DNA from: Xiphias gladius
Lineage: Eukaryota; Chordata; Actinopteri; Istiophoriformes; Xiphiidae
Direction: 5' to 3'
NCBI RefSeq assembly: GCF_016859285.1
Contig: NC_053415.1
Location: forward strand, 18,374,501-18,438,500
Length of the DNA: 64,000 nucleotides
A program made the translations under genes and the position numbers. The notes below the pieces were generated by a model. The model searched no databases and was not told the origin of the DNA. It was given only the letters and a program-made list of their open reading frames with translations. Positions 47,650 through 60,023 of this stretch are shown here, one piece after another (within the stretch, counting starts at the first letter, position 1; the number at the start of each line of letters is the position of its first letter).

Positions 47650-50600
47650 TGGCATTTTGATATATAATGGGCACCAAGATATGCCGTGTCTCCTTCTCCT
47701 AGAAGTATTTTTTAATTTTGAGATGTAATTTAGCTTGTTGAAGTTTGGAATTACTGAATTGAATTGGTTAAAGTATGCGCCTTATTTCATGGAATGATTT
47801 ACATTTAAAGAAGAAGTGCATCTCTGTCCCAACCTCACCTGTCGAACATTGACCACATGTTCTGTTTTCTTTCAGTTGCCATGGTTTTCTTGTGTCGTCC
47901 TTGTTCGATTGCAAGTTTGTGGTCACTGATCCCATTCTTGGTCAGGATCTGCCTCTGCATTCTATCTCTGACAGGTAAGAAATATTCTGCCAATTCATAA
48001 TCTCTGTTTAGGGACAGTTAATGTTCTAATCTACTTCTGTCTTCTTTTCACTGTTTCAAATAGGTTTCTTTCCATTGTGTTATAATTTGGTTTACTCTGA
48101 TTGGTGTTTGGAAAGCAGTGCTGTTTCGAGTTGTGGTCAGAGTGTGCTTGAGAGGGGGCAGCTAGTCTCAGCACCAGCTGACATAGGGGACTGTTTTCTG
48201 GGCTCAGCTCTTGGGTTTGGAGGGCTTTGAAATGGAGGGTGTCTAGGGGGCTGGATTTAAGGTGCTTAAAAAATGTGAGTGCTCTCTTTTGAATGTTAAT
48301 TATCAGTGGGTGTCTGCGTAATTCTGCTCGACAGGCATTTGTTGGTGTTTTTCTTTGCACGTGTAAAAAATATCTGCAGAATTCTGTATGTAGAGTTTCA
48401 GTTGGGTGTTTATCCAAATGGGTATAGCTATGATGACTCAGTGGACCCTAAACTTCATATAGGGCAATGGGCAGGATAACACTATTAAATATTTTAAGAC
48501 AGATTCTAATCGCAATCTGGAAGTTATAAAATTGTCTCTTAATTGCATTTAGAGCTCTTTGAGCTTTTTCTTTTAGTTCATTCACTGTCAAGTTGAAACC
48601 TCCCGATGCTGTTATGGGTATACCAAGGTAGGTATACAGTAGCTCACACTGTGTTCAGTGATTTGATTATTAATGGTATTTGTTTTCCTGGCATCTGAGG
48701 CATTTCTGAAAAATCTGGATTTTAGTTTTCTTCATGTTTAACTGCCAGGGCCCATTTCGGGCATTTTTCTACTATGTCCAGGTATTGCTGTAGTCAGTTC
48801 AATAGAAGATAGTAGAACAAGGTCATCATCATAAAACCGAGACTTCACTGTTAATACGTTATATAATGTCTGGCTCAAATTGAACCTTGATGAACCTTTG
48901 TTTGTCTCCCATTTCAACAACACACCTATTTTCCTGAGACATTGATTTAATCAGATCATATATTTTGCCTCCATGCCAAATTGAGTCAAAGGCTATTTTG
49001 ATCAATAAAACGTGCAGTAATCTTACTATTTTTGGTTATTGTTTGTTGAGTCAAGCATGATGTGTACATACATGGTCGGTGGTGCATCGTTTTGGGAGAA
49101 AGCCAATTGGATTTTTATTCGAGATTGAGTGTTCGTGAAGGAAATTTAGTATTCTTTTATTTAGAATACTACAGAATAATTGACATAGACAACTGTTGAC
49201 GCAGATACCCTGGTAGTTACTCTGGACCGACTTGTCCCCACTCTTATATATGGGGGAAATGAGCCCTGTACACCAGATGTTAGGAAAATATCCTGATTGT
49301 AATATGATATTTGACAGCTTCAACACTGCACCCTGCATCTCTGGGATGCTGCATTTGAGCATTTCCTGTTTTAATGCTGTCTGGACTACAGGCTTTCTTT
49401 GGCCGAAGAGATTTAATCTGTGTGGTCAATTCTGGGAAATTAATCTAATTGGGAAATTAAGGGGGTTTTGGTGATCTTTAATTGTTTGTTCTAATGTTTG
49501 ATATTTTTACTCCATAATATATTGATCTGAATTAATTTGATTCATTGGTAGGTCTTTGTACGGATTTTCAAAATGTGCTCTCCAGATGTCACCACTATGG
49601 ATGGGTAATGCTTGTATTTACTATTTATTAAAGTTATTCCACATATTCCAAAGTTGATTTTGGTTAATGGTCTTCTCAATATCTTGAAGTTTCATGTAGG
49701 TATATTTTGTTTTTTCTGCCCAACTGTACTTTTATATTTATTGAAAATTTCATTGTAGCTGACCCCATAAGGTTAGGTTGTTTGATTGGTGGTAAATTTC
49801 ATTTTATGTTTTTCGCAGGTCTTTTCTGATCATCTTGCTTTTCTGATCAAACCATTTCTTCAACGTTTTGCCTTTTATCAGGCTTCCGTTTTTGTTTTGT
49901 AAGGCCAGCTTCAGTAGCTGCCTTATCATATTGATATCATCAGTGGCCTTGTTTATACCATCTCTGGTAGGGACATACCAATTTTGGTCATATATTGATA
50001 TGTGATTCATCAGATCAGGTGAGTTTAAGGAGATGATGAATTTGTCTCCACTGTGAGGAGGATATAACTGGGCTCACTTTTTGTCACTCATTTGACCTGA
50101 GAGTTTAAAGAACTAATTTATTTGGTCGTGGCCTGACAGAGTTGATTGCTTTCTGACAGTCAAGGCACTGATAGCAGAGGGGTCCATGTCAGTGATTGCA
50201 TAGTCAACTACACTAGAGCCAAGAGCTGAGGAATATTTGAATCTCCCTAAGGAGTCCCCTCTGATCCTACCATTAACAATGTATAGTCCTAAGGCCTGAC
50301 AGAGATGCACTACCTCCCACTCCTTGATTTATTTGGGAGTCAAGGTTGTTTCGCTGGGTGATGGTTGGTATGGCAAACAGGGGAGACAGACCAAACTCAT
50401 GGTTGTTGCCTTGTGGGTCAATGATATCAGGTTCAGTTCCTCTTCGTCCATTCAGATCTCCAGTTAGAAACACATTTCCCTGGGCCTGGATATAGCCGAT
50501 TTCTGTGCGGAGAGTTAAAAAATGTTTTCCAAATAAGGAGAATCTACTGGTATTCAGTATATTCAGCACAAGGCTATAGATCCCTATCATTTATTCCCAG

Positions 50601-50962
50601 GGTTTGATTTAATCTTAATAAAACATTTGATTTAGCCTGTTTAATTGGTGAGATCTGACGACAAAGGTCTCTTTCATATGACACAAAGATGTTCTGTCCT
50701 TACATATGTTCTTTAATTTTATAAAGGGCACCATGACTTCATTATATCCTGGAGGACAGGGAGTTAGCAGATCATTTTGACAACATGTTTCTGTCAACAC
50801 AATTATGTCAGCGTCTTTGATAGAGTTCATGAATTCAGGCTTTTCATTCTTCAGCTCAAAGGTTGAGGAGTGGAGACCCTGAATCTTCCAGCAGCTTATA
50901 TGAAAGTGAGGCATTAAAAACAATAAAAATGAAACTGTATATTGAGACAAATATGACAACAT
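47650..50962 (-). mobile_element. Broken non-LTR retrotransposon (LINE)
   Basis: On the minus strand, read 5' to 3': an apurinic-type endonuclease (about 50962-50110), a reverse transcriptase (about 49370-48730), then a C-terminal region with a Cys-rich knuckle (about 47900-47800) that ends near an A/T-rich border at about 47650. All parts are in the right order for a LINE with one long ORF2. Frameshifts and stops break it into at least eight frames. The N-terminal side of the ORF and any 5'UTR are missing or unreadable, so it is probably 5'-truncated. I cannot name the clade with confidence. Confidence 0.85.
47800..50962 (-). pseudogene. LINE ORF2 remnant: endonuclease-reverse transcriptase
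   Basis: The endonuclease part has ISCWKIQGLHS (start), IIVLTETCC (catalytic Glu region), FLTGDLNGRRG (Asp/Asn pair) and LSGHDQI (SDH-like end). The reverse transcriptase part has WCTGLISPIYKSGDKS, SNYQGICVNSCL and GFLPKRCTTDHV, and then YDDD within FYDDDLVLLSS at 48822-48833, so the YxDD catalytic motif is still readable. After it come HTEFCRYFLHVQRKTPTNAC and RHPLIINIQKRALTFFKHLK, then the knuckle TCGQCSTGEVGTEMHFFFKC. Several frame changes separate these pieces, so no functional protein can be made. Confidence 0.85.
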
Positions 50963-51092
50963 CTATAAACTATCTATACAGTTATATTACTGAACAGTAA
51001 TTTGATATGTATTCCATGGAGGCATTTATCATTTTTACTGTTGTACTAACGATTACTATCGGTATTATTACTACTAACTAACAATACATTTC

Positions 51093-51104
51093 TATATCTC
51101 TCTA

Positions 51105-51148
<44 letters not shown>
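51093..51148. repeat. (CT)n microsatellite
   Basis: TCTATCTC-type start, then about 20 pure TC units, directly beyond the 5' end of the LINE remnant. Confidence 0.9.
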
Positions 51149-51150
<2 letters not shown>

Positions 51151-51284
51151 ACTTTGGTCACACCTTTCAGTTGAAGTTGCATTCATTCCACCTTCCTCTT
51201 GAGCTCTCTGGAGACATTATTTTGCCTTAGAGTGGTCTTTCTGGGAGTGAGGGAGCACAGCCAGGACACCAAAATGCTCTGCTC

Positions 51285-51381
51285 AGGTCACATCTGGGGC
51301 CCTGTGAAGGCCAGAGGTCACATGATGAAGGTTGAAGGGCAGATTTCTGGCTTTAGGCCAAGGTCAAGGCGGCAGAGGTCA
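51285..51381 (+). promoter_or_regulatory. Cluster of four AGGTCA half-sites
   Basis: AGGTCA occurs at 51285, 51315, 51361 and 51376, all on the same strand, in 97 bases. The third is in a CAAGGTCAAGG context, close to an extended monomeric (ERR/SF-1-like) nuclear-receptor site. The block 51180-51480 is complex and repeat-free. Binding is inferred. Confidence 0.35.
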
Positions 51382-52105
51382 GTGTCTGAGTTGTCAGCTT
51401 CATCTTGCCCTTGGCCTTGAGCTGATCAATAGGAGCAGGGCCTCTGCTTGCCTTAGTCAAACGATCAATGAGACATTTACATTTAGTCCGGACACATTTC
51501 CCCACCCCCCACTATCTGTTGTCTATGTTGCTTATTTTTTTTACAAAAGCTATTCTCTCAGTCACTCTTCCCTCCTCTTTGAGCCAGTTGTTTTGGTTTT
51601 ACAGCCCACAACTTGTTTTGGTTCAATCTCACAGCTCTCATTAGTGTTGCTCCAGATGCAGCAGGAGCAGACCGCCTCTATTAGTGAAATAAACTGTAGC
51701 AGCATCCTAGTTCAAAAGGAAAAGCTCTGAAACCCACTGTATGTTATTTAGCACCAAACAGAAGACAGACTCGTTTAGCTGAACATAGTGGAGCAGCTAA
51801 AAACGTGGATTTGGTTTTATGACCAGCAACTTTACTGTTTTGGTTCACTCTTAGAGTAATTTCCAGCCTCTGAAAGTAGGGAAAACAGCTACTTTCACTT
51901 TTAACTACGTTATAGTTACTGCCGCAATCCGATTTCCTGGTCCTCCTGTGATTTAAATCCTGTCTGGAGCGACGTTATGTATTTTCAAGTGGATCTCTGA
52001 GTTATATAAAGAGCTACTTGGTCTTCCACTTTCTTGTAAGCTATGGTCGAAATTTGACTTTTGTGTAAAAATTGAGAAAGTCAAAAATGATTTCAGTAAT
52101 CTGAT

Positions 52106-52697
52106 TAGGTGCATTTCCACTGCAATAACATTCCCCAGGGAACAGGAACCTTTTAAGAAACTTAATTCTCTTACCTGCGTTTCCATCAGAGGAACTAAGG
52201 TCTCAAACAAGTTCCGGGGAGACAGTTTTACCTCCAAAAACGTCCTTGCTGGGGGATAGTACTTTATGAAGGTTCAGGAACTTTCCAGGTGGAGCTTGCA
52301 GTGCTGAATGTCACTGATTGGTCAAGTACGCTAGTATTTTCTGCAGTATTGTCATATACCAGTCATGTTTAAAAACCCAAAACTGCAAACATCTTGTTTT
52401 GCTTTTATTTTGTAACCAACAATAATCAGGATCAAGCAACCCAAGAGAGTTTACGATAAATGGATGACAAAGTCCAGGCTTTGTTTTCCCTTTTTGCAGA
52501 GGATCACTTTACACGCGCATAAAAAATGACATGACCAGCAATCATTGTTCTTTTGATATGTCAGTTGACTAATTTGCTTCATCTGTGCAGAAATAAAAAA
52601 CCCAAAGCACTGGGGAAGTTTTACCCCCTGGGAAAGTTCCTGGACATTAGTTCCTGGGAAATTAAAGTTCCTGAAACGTTTGCTGGAAAAGCACCTA
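52106..52697. mobile_element. Non-autonomous DNA transposon (MITE) with TA target
   Basis: The ends TAGGTGCATTTCCAC (52106-52120) and, reversed, TAGGTGCTTTTCCAG (52697-52683) match at 13 of 15 positions. Both sides carry a TA that fits a TA target duplication. Near both ends there are 'ggaac'-rich words ('cccagggaacaggaacct', 'ttcctgggaaattaaagttcctg'). It has no coding capacity. The superfamily is uncertain. Confidence 0.6.
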
Positions 52698-52919
52698 TAT
52701 GGACACATGTTAACACCAACATATACAGTAGGCCTTTTGGGAACCAGTATGATGACAGAATAAAATAAAGACATCAGGAGGTATGTGCTGGTATTCTCTT
52801 TTGGCTAGTCCTGCTGAATGTCCATAACGTAATGTCCCATTAAAATGTCGTCTGAACAATGAGGTAAATTACAGAGGAGCACAGTGAACTTGATATTTCG
52901 CACCTCCCTCTGTAACGTT

Positions 52920-53290
52920 AATCCCGTCCTTTTTGTTGTTGTTGTTGTTGTTTGTTTCTTTTGTTTTGTTTGTTGTGCTTGGACAATATGCGCTGATTAG
53001 CAGCCCACTTTTTATCTGGTGTGTTGTTCTTCCCTGTTAGCCCTGCACACTCTCACTGATCGTTGCTGCTATCCTGAGCCGTTCTCCGTCCTCTGCAGCT
53101 TCTCTGTGACATGGGACATTTAGACAAACTGAAGCTATGCTGTTTGAACAGTGTGCTATTAGATGGCCTTTCCTTTATATTCACACATGGTGCATTTCCA
53201 GTCCCAGAGCAATTATACACATGACTACACTTGGAGCTAAAGGAACAGGCTGAATCTTTATCACCAGCCAAAGAGCAGCAGCAATGAGCC
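52920..53290. repeat. Repeat-like segment
   Basis: After a (GTT)n run (52938-52959), the text 'gattagcagcccactttttatctggtgtgttgttcttccctgttag' and 'cctctgcagcttctctgtgacatgggacattt' looks familiar as a multicopy fish sequence. The 72-codon minus-strand frame inside (53053-53271) has no domain. Tentative. Confidence 0.3.
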
Positions 53291-53299
53291 GCCTGCCTT

Positions 53300-56200
53300 C
53301 TGTGCCCGTGTCTGCATTCTCAGTCAAAGAAGAGGGAATATTATTTTGTTCTAATCAAATGACCAGAATTCAGACAAGAAAAGTTAACATAGACCTCCAT
53401 TAGCATTTTGCATTTTTGCAAAATCACTCTACTGAAAGAGCTGAGATAATTATTCACTGAAAGTCCAAGTTTTACCTTAGGTTCAGCAACATCACCTAAT
53501 AGCTGTCCATAAAAGACATACAGAGGGACAATGACAAGAGAACAATAGAGACCCAAGTTCTGACAGCACCATTGGGCTAGCCTCTGTTCCATTAGCTTCT
53601 GTAACTCAGTGCAATCTCTCATTGAGCATTTCTTTATCGGCCTTTCTGAAAAAGCGAAACATGTTCCCTGGCTTTACTATCCATAAGATAAATTACCATC
53701 TACTACAGAACCTGCTATTTGTAGTTGAAATAAATTTTAACAAAGTCAAACAAACATTAACATTTTTTCCAAATTTCAGCTATATTCTCTGCTGTTTGAA
53801 ATTTTCAACACCATTCATTTCTTTCTGTTCTGCTATCATCCATGTCTGAAAGAGCTTTAGCCACTCCACTCACCCATGGACACCGAGGATATGTCCCACA
53901 AAAGAACTAAAGAAGTGTCAACACTGGCAGTTTCGGTACATGAAAATAAAATCCAATATTAGTTCCAATACAATCAATTCAGTCAATACAAAAGGAGCTA
54001 TACACAGTTTATTTGCATCTGGTTTCCATTGTTAACAAATAGCTCTAAATACAGCAAAAATGCTAATTTGGGGTATTTAAATGCTGTGAATACCAGGCTA
54101 ACAGTGCTGGTAGCCATCTTGGAGTACTGCATGAACACTCCCAACTAAGCTGCTGGAATTGTGGGAATGCAGAATTTGTTGCAATTGTCTAGGAAATGTG
54201 GGAAATGGCTGTTAAGGCTTATTAAACAAGAAAGAATAAATAAACAATACAATTAAAAAAAATACCATCATTGTCTAGACAAATTAAATAAACTCTCTGA
54301 CATATGGTTGAGGATATGTTCCAGGGCAGCATTTTTAGTAATTTGAATTGAAAATGTCTGTGATTTTGAATCAAAGTTTTCTTACCTCTTACCAAGATCT
54401 GATTTTACTTCAGCTCACGATAGGAAAATATCACTTACTGTAAACAGTTCCTTAAAATCTACAGCAGCTCATATTCCCTAAGAAGCTCAAGCTTATGGCA
54501 AATGAATGGCAATGCTATACTGACATGGAGGAGTTGTTTTGGCCCTTTGTACCAAAGAAACAATCTGAATTTTGATAACATCGCAATGTCCCCTAAAATT
54601 ATCAAAATATGCTTCAACATTCGGTTTGTATATCGCTTATCGCATTAAAAGAGACTTTGAGGACAAGGACAATCAAGCTCTGAAATGAATGGTATCACCT
54701 TTTCCAGGACGAAGCAGTGTCAAAGAATCTGGCAGCAGCTGAGATGAAGGCAGGACTTTTGAAGATGAGGAAAGATGTTTGAATCCGTACCCTCTTTTCA
54801 GTGTCCCAGTGGGGAGTGTATACGGGAAGGCAAGTCATGTATTATTTAGAGTCGGATCTGCCTTTGTGCTTGATCAGGGCTTGATTGAGAGAGGTTGTGA
54901 CTGTTTTTTTTCCCCCATGTAAGAATATGAACGTCTGCTCAGGAATGAAGGTGAACTTGTGACCTCCACACAGAACTTGGTCAATACCTGCATACATTGA
55001 ATGCAAAGTGCAGGAAATGCATTACACTCCTCCCGTTTCATGGACATAGATAGGCAGTGTCACTAGAATACTTAAGATACATTACTCTCTTATACATTAC
55101 TTATTGGACAACCATGGGATAACCTGCATTCCTTGTGGGGCTGTTTTAAGCACTAATAGACCCATGCACAGGAGTATTGGTAATGTGTTGGGACCACAGG
55201 GAGCTTTGTTTTAGCCAATCCCTAATTAAAGTAGAAACTCAAAGCACTGTGCTCCTCTGCTGTTCAGCAAACGAGCCATAGCTGATATGCTCTTTAAGTC
55301 ATTAGCAGCTCTGATTTGTAGCCACAGCATCTTGTTAACAGAACAGGGGCTCATAATCCCAAGACAAGACACTCTTGCTTGTGGAGCAGTTCTTCCATTT
55401 AAAAGTGGAAAAGCAGTGACATTCATGTTTATCTGCCTCTGGTCGGTTAGAATATATAAAGGGGAAATCAATATGAGAAAATCTCTTTTACTTTGATTCA
55501 CCTCATCACTGAATAAAGTGCATTTGGTCTGTAAAGAAAAGAAACCTTTTCCTAATGTAATATTCCCTTCTCATCCTCAAAATAGTTCTTGGATTAATAC
55601 TTTTTTAGTTGTCGGCAAGTAAAATCATCTTGGGCCTTCGCATGTGGCGTTTGCATTTTCTTCATGTGTTTTCTGCAGGTTAAATGCAGCTTAGGTTAAC
55701 CATGGTGACTCTAAATAGATCATAGGTGTGACTGAAAGTGATAGTGTCAAATTATGGATCTTTTACTTTTGCATTTTTAAAAAGTATGTTTCCACATTGC
55801 AAGCACAACGCTTTGTTTGGTGGTGTCTTCTAACGTGACTGTTCATGCATATTCTGATAAAAAGACTGGGTGGAAATGGGAAAAAAAAACCCATAGTGTC
55901 TGATCTTTTAAATATTACTCATTAATACGCATGATTAAAACTGAAGTTTCCTAACGTTAGTCTTTTAGATGCAATTTGGAAGTGTGATGAGCAACACTGA
56001 AGGCCCGTGTAAATTTTAATCCAAAGTCATAAAAAGCAAAGGACAGAGGTAAAGTCGCCTAAGTGTTGTTAAGTATTTTTGTATCTTATTTTAATAAATG
56101 ACCTAAATGTTCATCCTTTAACATAAAGGGGTTTTATACATCAGAGTCTGTTTACAGATCATGGAGAGTACAACTACATCATTTTGTCGCTCCAGCGGGA

Positions 56201-58555
56201 GCCGTGTGAAATCTGATAAATTGCCTCAAGTGATGTGACTTGCATCAGTGTTAGTTTAGTCTGAAGACCGCAAGTTTGAAAATGAAAAAAAAATCCAGGG
56301 GATGTGGAGTTAGAAATAAGTGAGCCTACCAGACCTCTCATTCCTCATCTCTGAATGAGGCTAGCAGCTCGAGGCTTCATTAGCCGCAACTAGCAAAACA
56401 CACCTGAACTGTTGGAACCGAATGACTGTCAGCAGTCTGGTTGCATTGTGGGTAATGTAAGAGTCAGGTTTGGACAAAGAAGAACAATGCATAGAACAAA
56501 ACGGACAATATCTGGCTCTGCTGCATTGATTTTGATCCTTTTTCATTTTCCACCATGAGTCTGATAATGATATAGAACTTCTTTCTCTTTATATATAGCC
56601 TATATATATTGATAATGAATTAGATGTTTTTGGACCTTATTTCAGCCTGTTGGGCAATTCAAATACATTCATATTCATTTTTCATTTGAGTCCTTTACTG
56701 TACAGTAAGTGGCCTTGGCTGTCTTAGTTGGTTCATATAAGAACGAGTATGAAAAATTAAATATAAGGAGGTTGGAATTTATATTTAGGTCTGTAGTTAC
56801 TGTTTTATGAAGACAAACAGTAATATATTTAGACAGTTTTCTAATAATGATGTTCATGTTCATGTTCATGTTCAAACACAAATGGAGGGGGCTTCAGATG
56901 TAAGAGGCAACCCCCATTTTATTTGTGATCATGGGGTGTTTTATTTCCCTTTCACGGTAACTCACAGACAATCAGTGAACCATGAATGAGTGCTTTGAAT
57001 GGACAAATGCTGCCATGTCAGGCAGGCTATATTTGAATAACAAATCTGAACAAAAAAGCAGGTTAACCTCCAAGCTAAAAACATATTAAACTCACTCTGT
57101 ATTCCTCGGGACTGAAATAAAAGTAAAATGCTGCTTAAGCATTTACAGTTAGTGAAGGTTAAAAAGGGGAAGACTGCAGGTTATGAACCTTTAAACCTGA
57201 CAACCGGAATAGATATTCATTCAAATTCTGATGGACTTTGACTTCATTAGAACCAGATGAGATGCATATTGTATTTACTTAATGTGGTTACACAAGTGTA
57301 TAAATTTGTCCATAAAGATGACATGTTGCAATGGAGAATGACATGCCAGTCATTATCACTAATAAAGCAGAAGAATGTCAGACTTGCAATGATGCCAGCT
57401 CCTTTATTCACTACTCAGTGGTTTCAAAAATATGACACAGATAAATAAAATCTGCACATATAGTGTAAGCAATCACTACAAATTCCAATCCTTATCTTGG
57501 CAGGAAGACCAACCTGAGCAAAATCCAGATTCATTCCAAGCTAAAATGAAACGAGTGCACAGATGGAAAGGCAGGAAAGGAGGAGTTCAAACAATAGGGA
57601 ATGACAAGAGCCAAGAAAAGCCACAGAAAGGTCAGACAAAGGTCAGTCTCAGGCAACAAGTGTAAAGTAGAGTTTAATTGAGATGTGTTTTTTCAGGCTG
57701 GTAAAAATACAGATGGTTTTAGACAGATGTTGTCAAGTTTTATCATTTTAAAATTTTGTCTTCAGAATTTTTCCTCAGCAGGGTGTAAGAGCCTCTAAAG
57801 CAGGATCTTAACAATAGCATCTCACGAAAAGGCTAAATTAAATTGGTATTATTTCAATTCTTTTATGTTATGTGAGTTAGCAGGGTGACAAACGTCACCA
57901 ATTCAACAACAGGATAATTAGCTTGAACACCTCAGAGTTTCTATAAAGATTTAATTTAAGTACAACACACACCCAAACAGTTAAATGAATCAATGAAATG
58001 TGCAAAGAAAACAAAATCTCACATTTTATGGATTGTTTTTATGTAAGTGTAGTTATGGGACAATGTGTAGCTTATTTAACTACAGGCCCACATTAGACTG
58101 ATGTACTGCATATTGGTATAACCCTAGTTATAGATAGATAGATAGTCTGTTACATAACGTAAGGCCTGTAATATGCAGCGCAAATGATAATTTCCCAATC
58201 ACAAAACCCTCCTTATTTATCCAGTATAGTATGTGCAGATGCCAAGGCCTGCTCTGAAGCCTGTTGCTAAGGGCAACCCGTTCAGCCCCTCTGTCTACTG
58301 AACAGATGCCCCTTTGCTCATCCCAGAGGCTCGGATGTCGCCATGCCAACGAGCAGGTGTCCTATGTGACGACGGGCAAAAGACTAGCATGGCATCTTCT
58401 GCTGAGTGTGGAGGGGCAAGAGAGTGGCTGGACCAGGGGTTACATGCAGGCTAACACAAACAGAGCCCCAAAGCAACTAAGAGTCGCAGAGTGGCCACTG
58501 ATTCCCAGTGGTATCAGCAGGTCTAGCTTTTGATTTACAGCAACATTATTATTCA
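53300..58555. other. Gene-desert sequence, no gene seen
   Basis: Short open frames only, none with a recognisable domain. A TGTTCA tandem repeat lies at 56849-56875, an X-box-like imperfect palindrome (GTTGCTAAGGGCAAC) at 58263-58277 and a GATA tract at 58131-58145. The block at about 55120-55520 is listed separately. Confidence 0.4.
55120..55520. promoter_or_regulatory. Candidate conserved non-coding element
   Basis: Long complex sequence without repeats, with cores TTTTAGCCAATCCCTAATTAAAG, TAAGTCATTAGCAGC and ATCAATATG. Overlapping frames on both strands (55226-55501, 55287-55496) show no domain, and the openness is likely incidental. Conservation not tested. Confidence 0.3.
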
Positions 58556-58970
58556 TTTGAAGCCATGTTTGTGTCCATCTGATAAGTTCCAACCCAGTGG
58601 TCACTCTCCTTTTTACCCCACCAACTCCAGAGAAAAATATCTGGCTTTTTAGCTGATAAATGCTCCGCTATGTTCACCAGCTAGCTGCTAACTGTGTCTC
58701 TCTCTGCTGTTTGGTGCCGAGCAGGTAGGGTACAGAGGGTTGTCAGAGGCTCTTAGCTGAAACAAGCTGTCCTCTGCAACCCAAAAACGAACAGTATGAG
58801 AGTGATGAGAGTGAACAAAGACAGTAAAGGTGCAAAAACAAAACAATGATCTTAAAAGATGCTAAAAAGTTCCGTAGCACTGAGCTGAACTGCAGAGTCG
58901 GGTGAGAATTTTCTGTAGATTTGTCACTACAGACAATGCCTTGCACGTACCTGATTATGTGATCCACTTA
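58556..58970. repeat. Dispersed fish repeat
   Basis: 'ggctttttagctgataaatgctccgctatgttcaccagctagctgctaact', 'tctctctgctgtttggtgccgagcaggta', 'agaggctcttagctgaaac' and 'gtagatttgtcactacagaca' (in order) form a combination I recognise as a common fish interspersed repeat. Only one copy is in the window. Confidence 0.5.
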
Positions 58971-59952
58971 AAAAACTGATTGTAGCAGCTTTAAATACAG
59001 ATGTTAAAGATCTTATTTTTTCTTGAATTGTGCCATAAAATATTTCTCCTTAAAATGTTTCTACCTTTCAGTATCAATGTATTATTGATTTTTTTTTTTA
59101 AAAGGTTCTTTACAGTGGATGTCCAAGTCAATAGAATTAGTGCAGTAGCACTAATTCTGGGTAGCACCTTTTGCAACGTCCAGATTTATTAGCTCAAAGC
59201 AATGGAAAATACCAAATATTCTGTCTTTATTTGTATATTAATTTTAAATGAAATATTAGAATAATTTAAACATTGTAAATGTCTTAAATTTGGCTTTTCT
59301 GAAACTTTTCTGAAAGTTACACAATCTGCACACCAAATTGTTATGGATGTTATGGTCATGACAGAAAAGCAGTAACGTGTGTTGTTTAGGCAAATAAAAT
59401 AATGTTGTTGATGAGTTGCAGACATCCGTCAATAGGTTGTAATTATTTGTCTATGACTCTACCTGAGCAATAACTGTAATCTTACAAAGCTTTGTACAGA
59501 TTATCATTCAGAGAGAGCATGTAACATTTAAACTTAATAGTGTTTTTCAAATTTACTGTAAATTGTTTGTATGTAAATCTTAAACATCAGCGCCCAAGTT
59601 ATCATCGGTGTGTGAGCTTGTGGCTTCCTGAAAATGGTATCTGTGATTATTCATGTCATTCAGAGGAGTGATTAAATATTCCTTATACCCTCAGAGCAGT
59701 GAAACAAATGAACCACGGCTACGTTCTAACAAGAGCTGACAGATCTTTTAAATAATGTTTATTTATCAACGGTAACATTTACCAGCTCTCGTTCAGTCCC
59801 TCTGGCGTGTGACTTCTACTGCCTGAAGCCCGGCAGTGTCTCTTCAGCTGGCATTTCCTTTTTCTTTGTGAAACTTTGCAAAACTTTGCGGTCCGTTTAT
59901 CGGGGCTTCTTTCCTCTTCCATTCTTCTTCAGACATGAAGAAGAACTTGAAG

Positions 59953-60002
59953 AACTTGAATACATATATGTATATATATATATATATATATGTATTCAAG
60001 TT
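59953..60002. repeat. 50-base near-perfect palindrome at an (AT)n tract
   Basis: AACTTGAATACA at 59953 is matched by TGTATTCAAGTT at 59991-60002, and the TA-rich centre continues the pairing with one mismatch (G at 59970). A second (TA)n run follows to about 60023. Such a cruciform-prone sequence is unstable. Confidence 0.8.
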
Positions 60003-60023
60003 ATATATATATATATATATATA

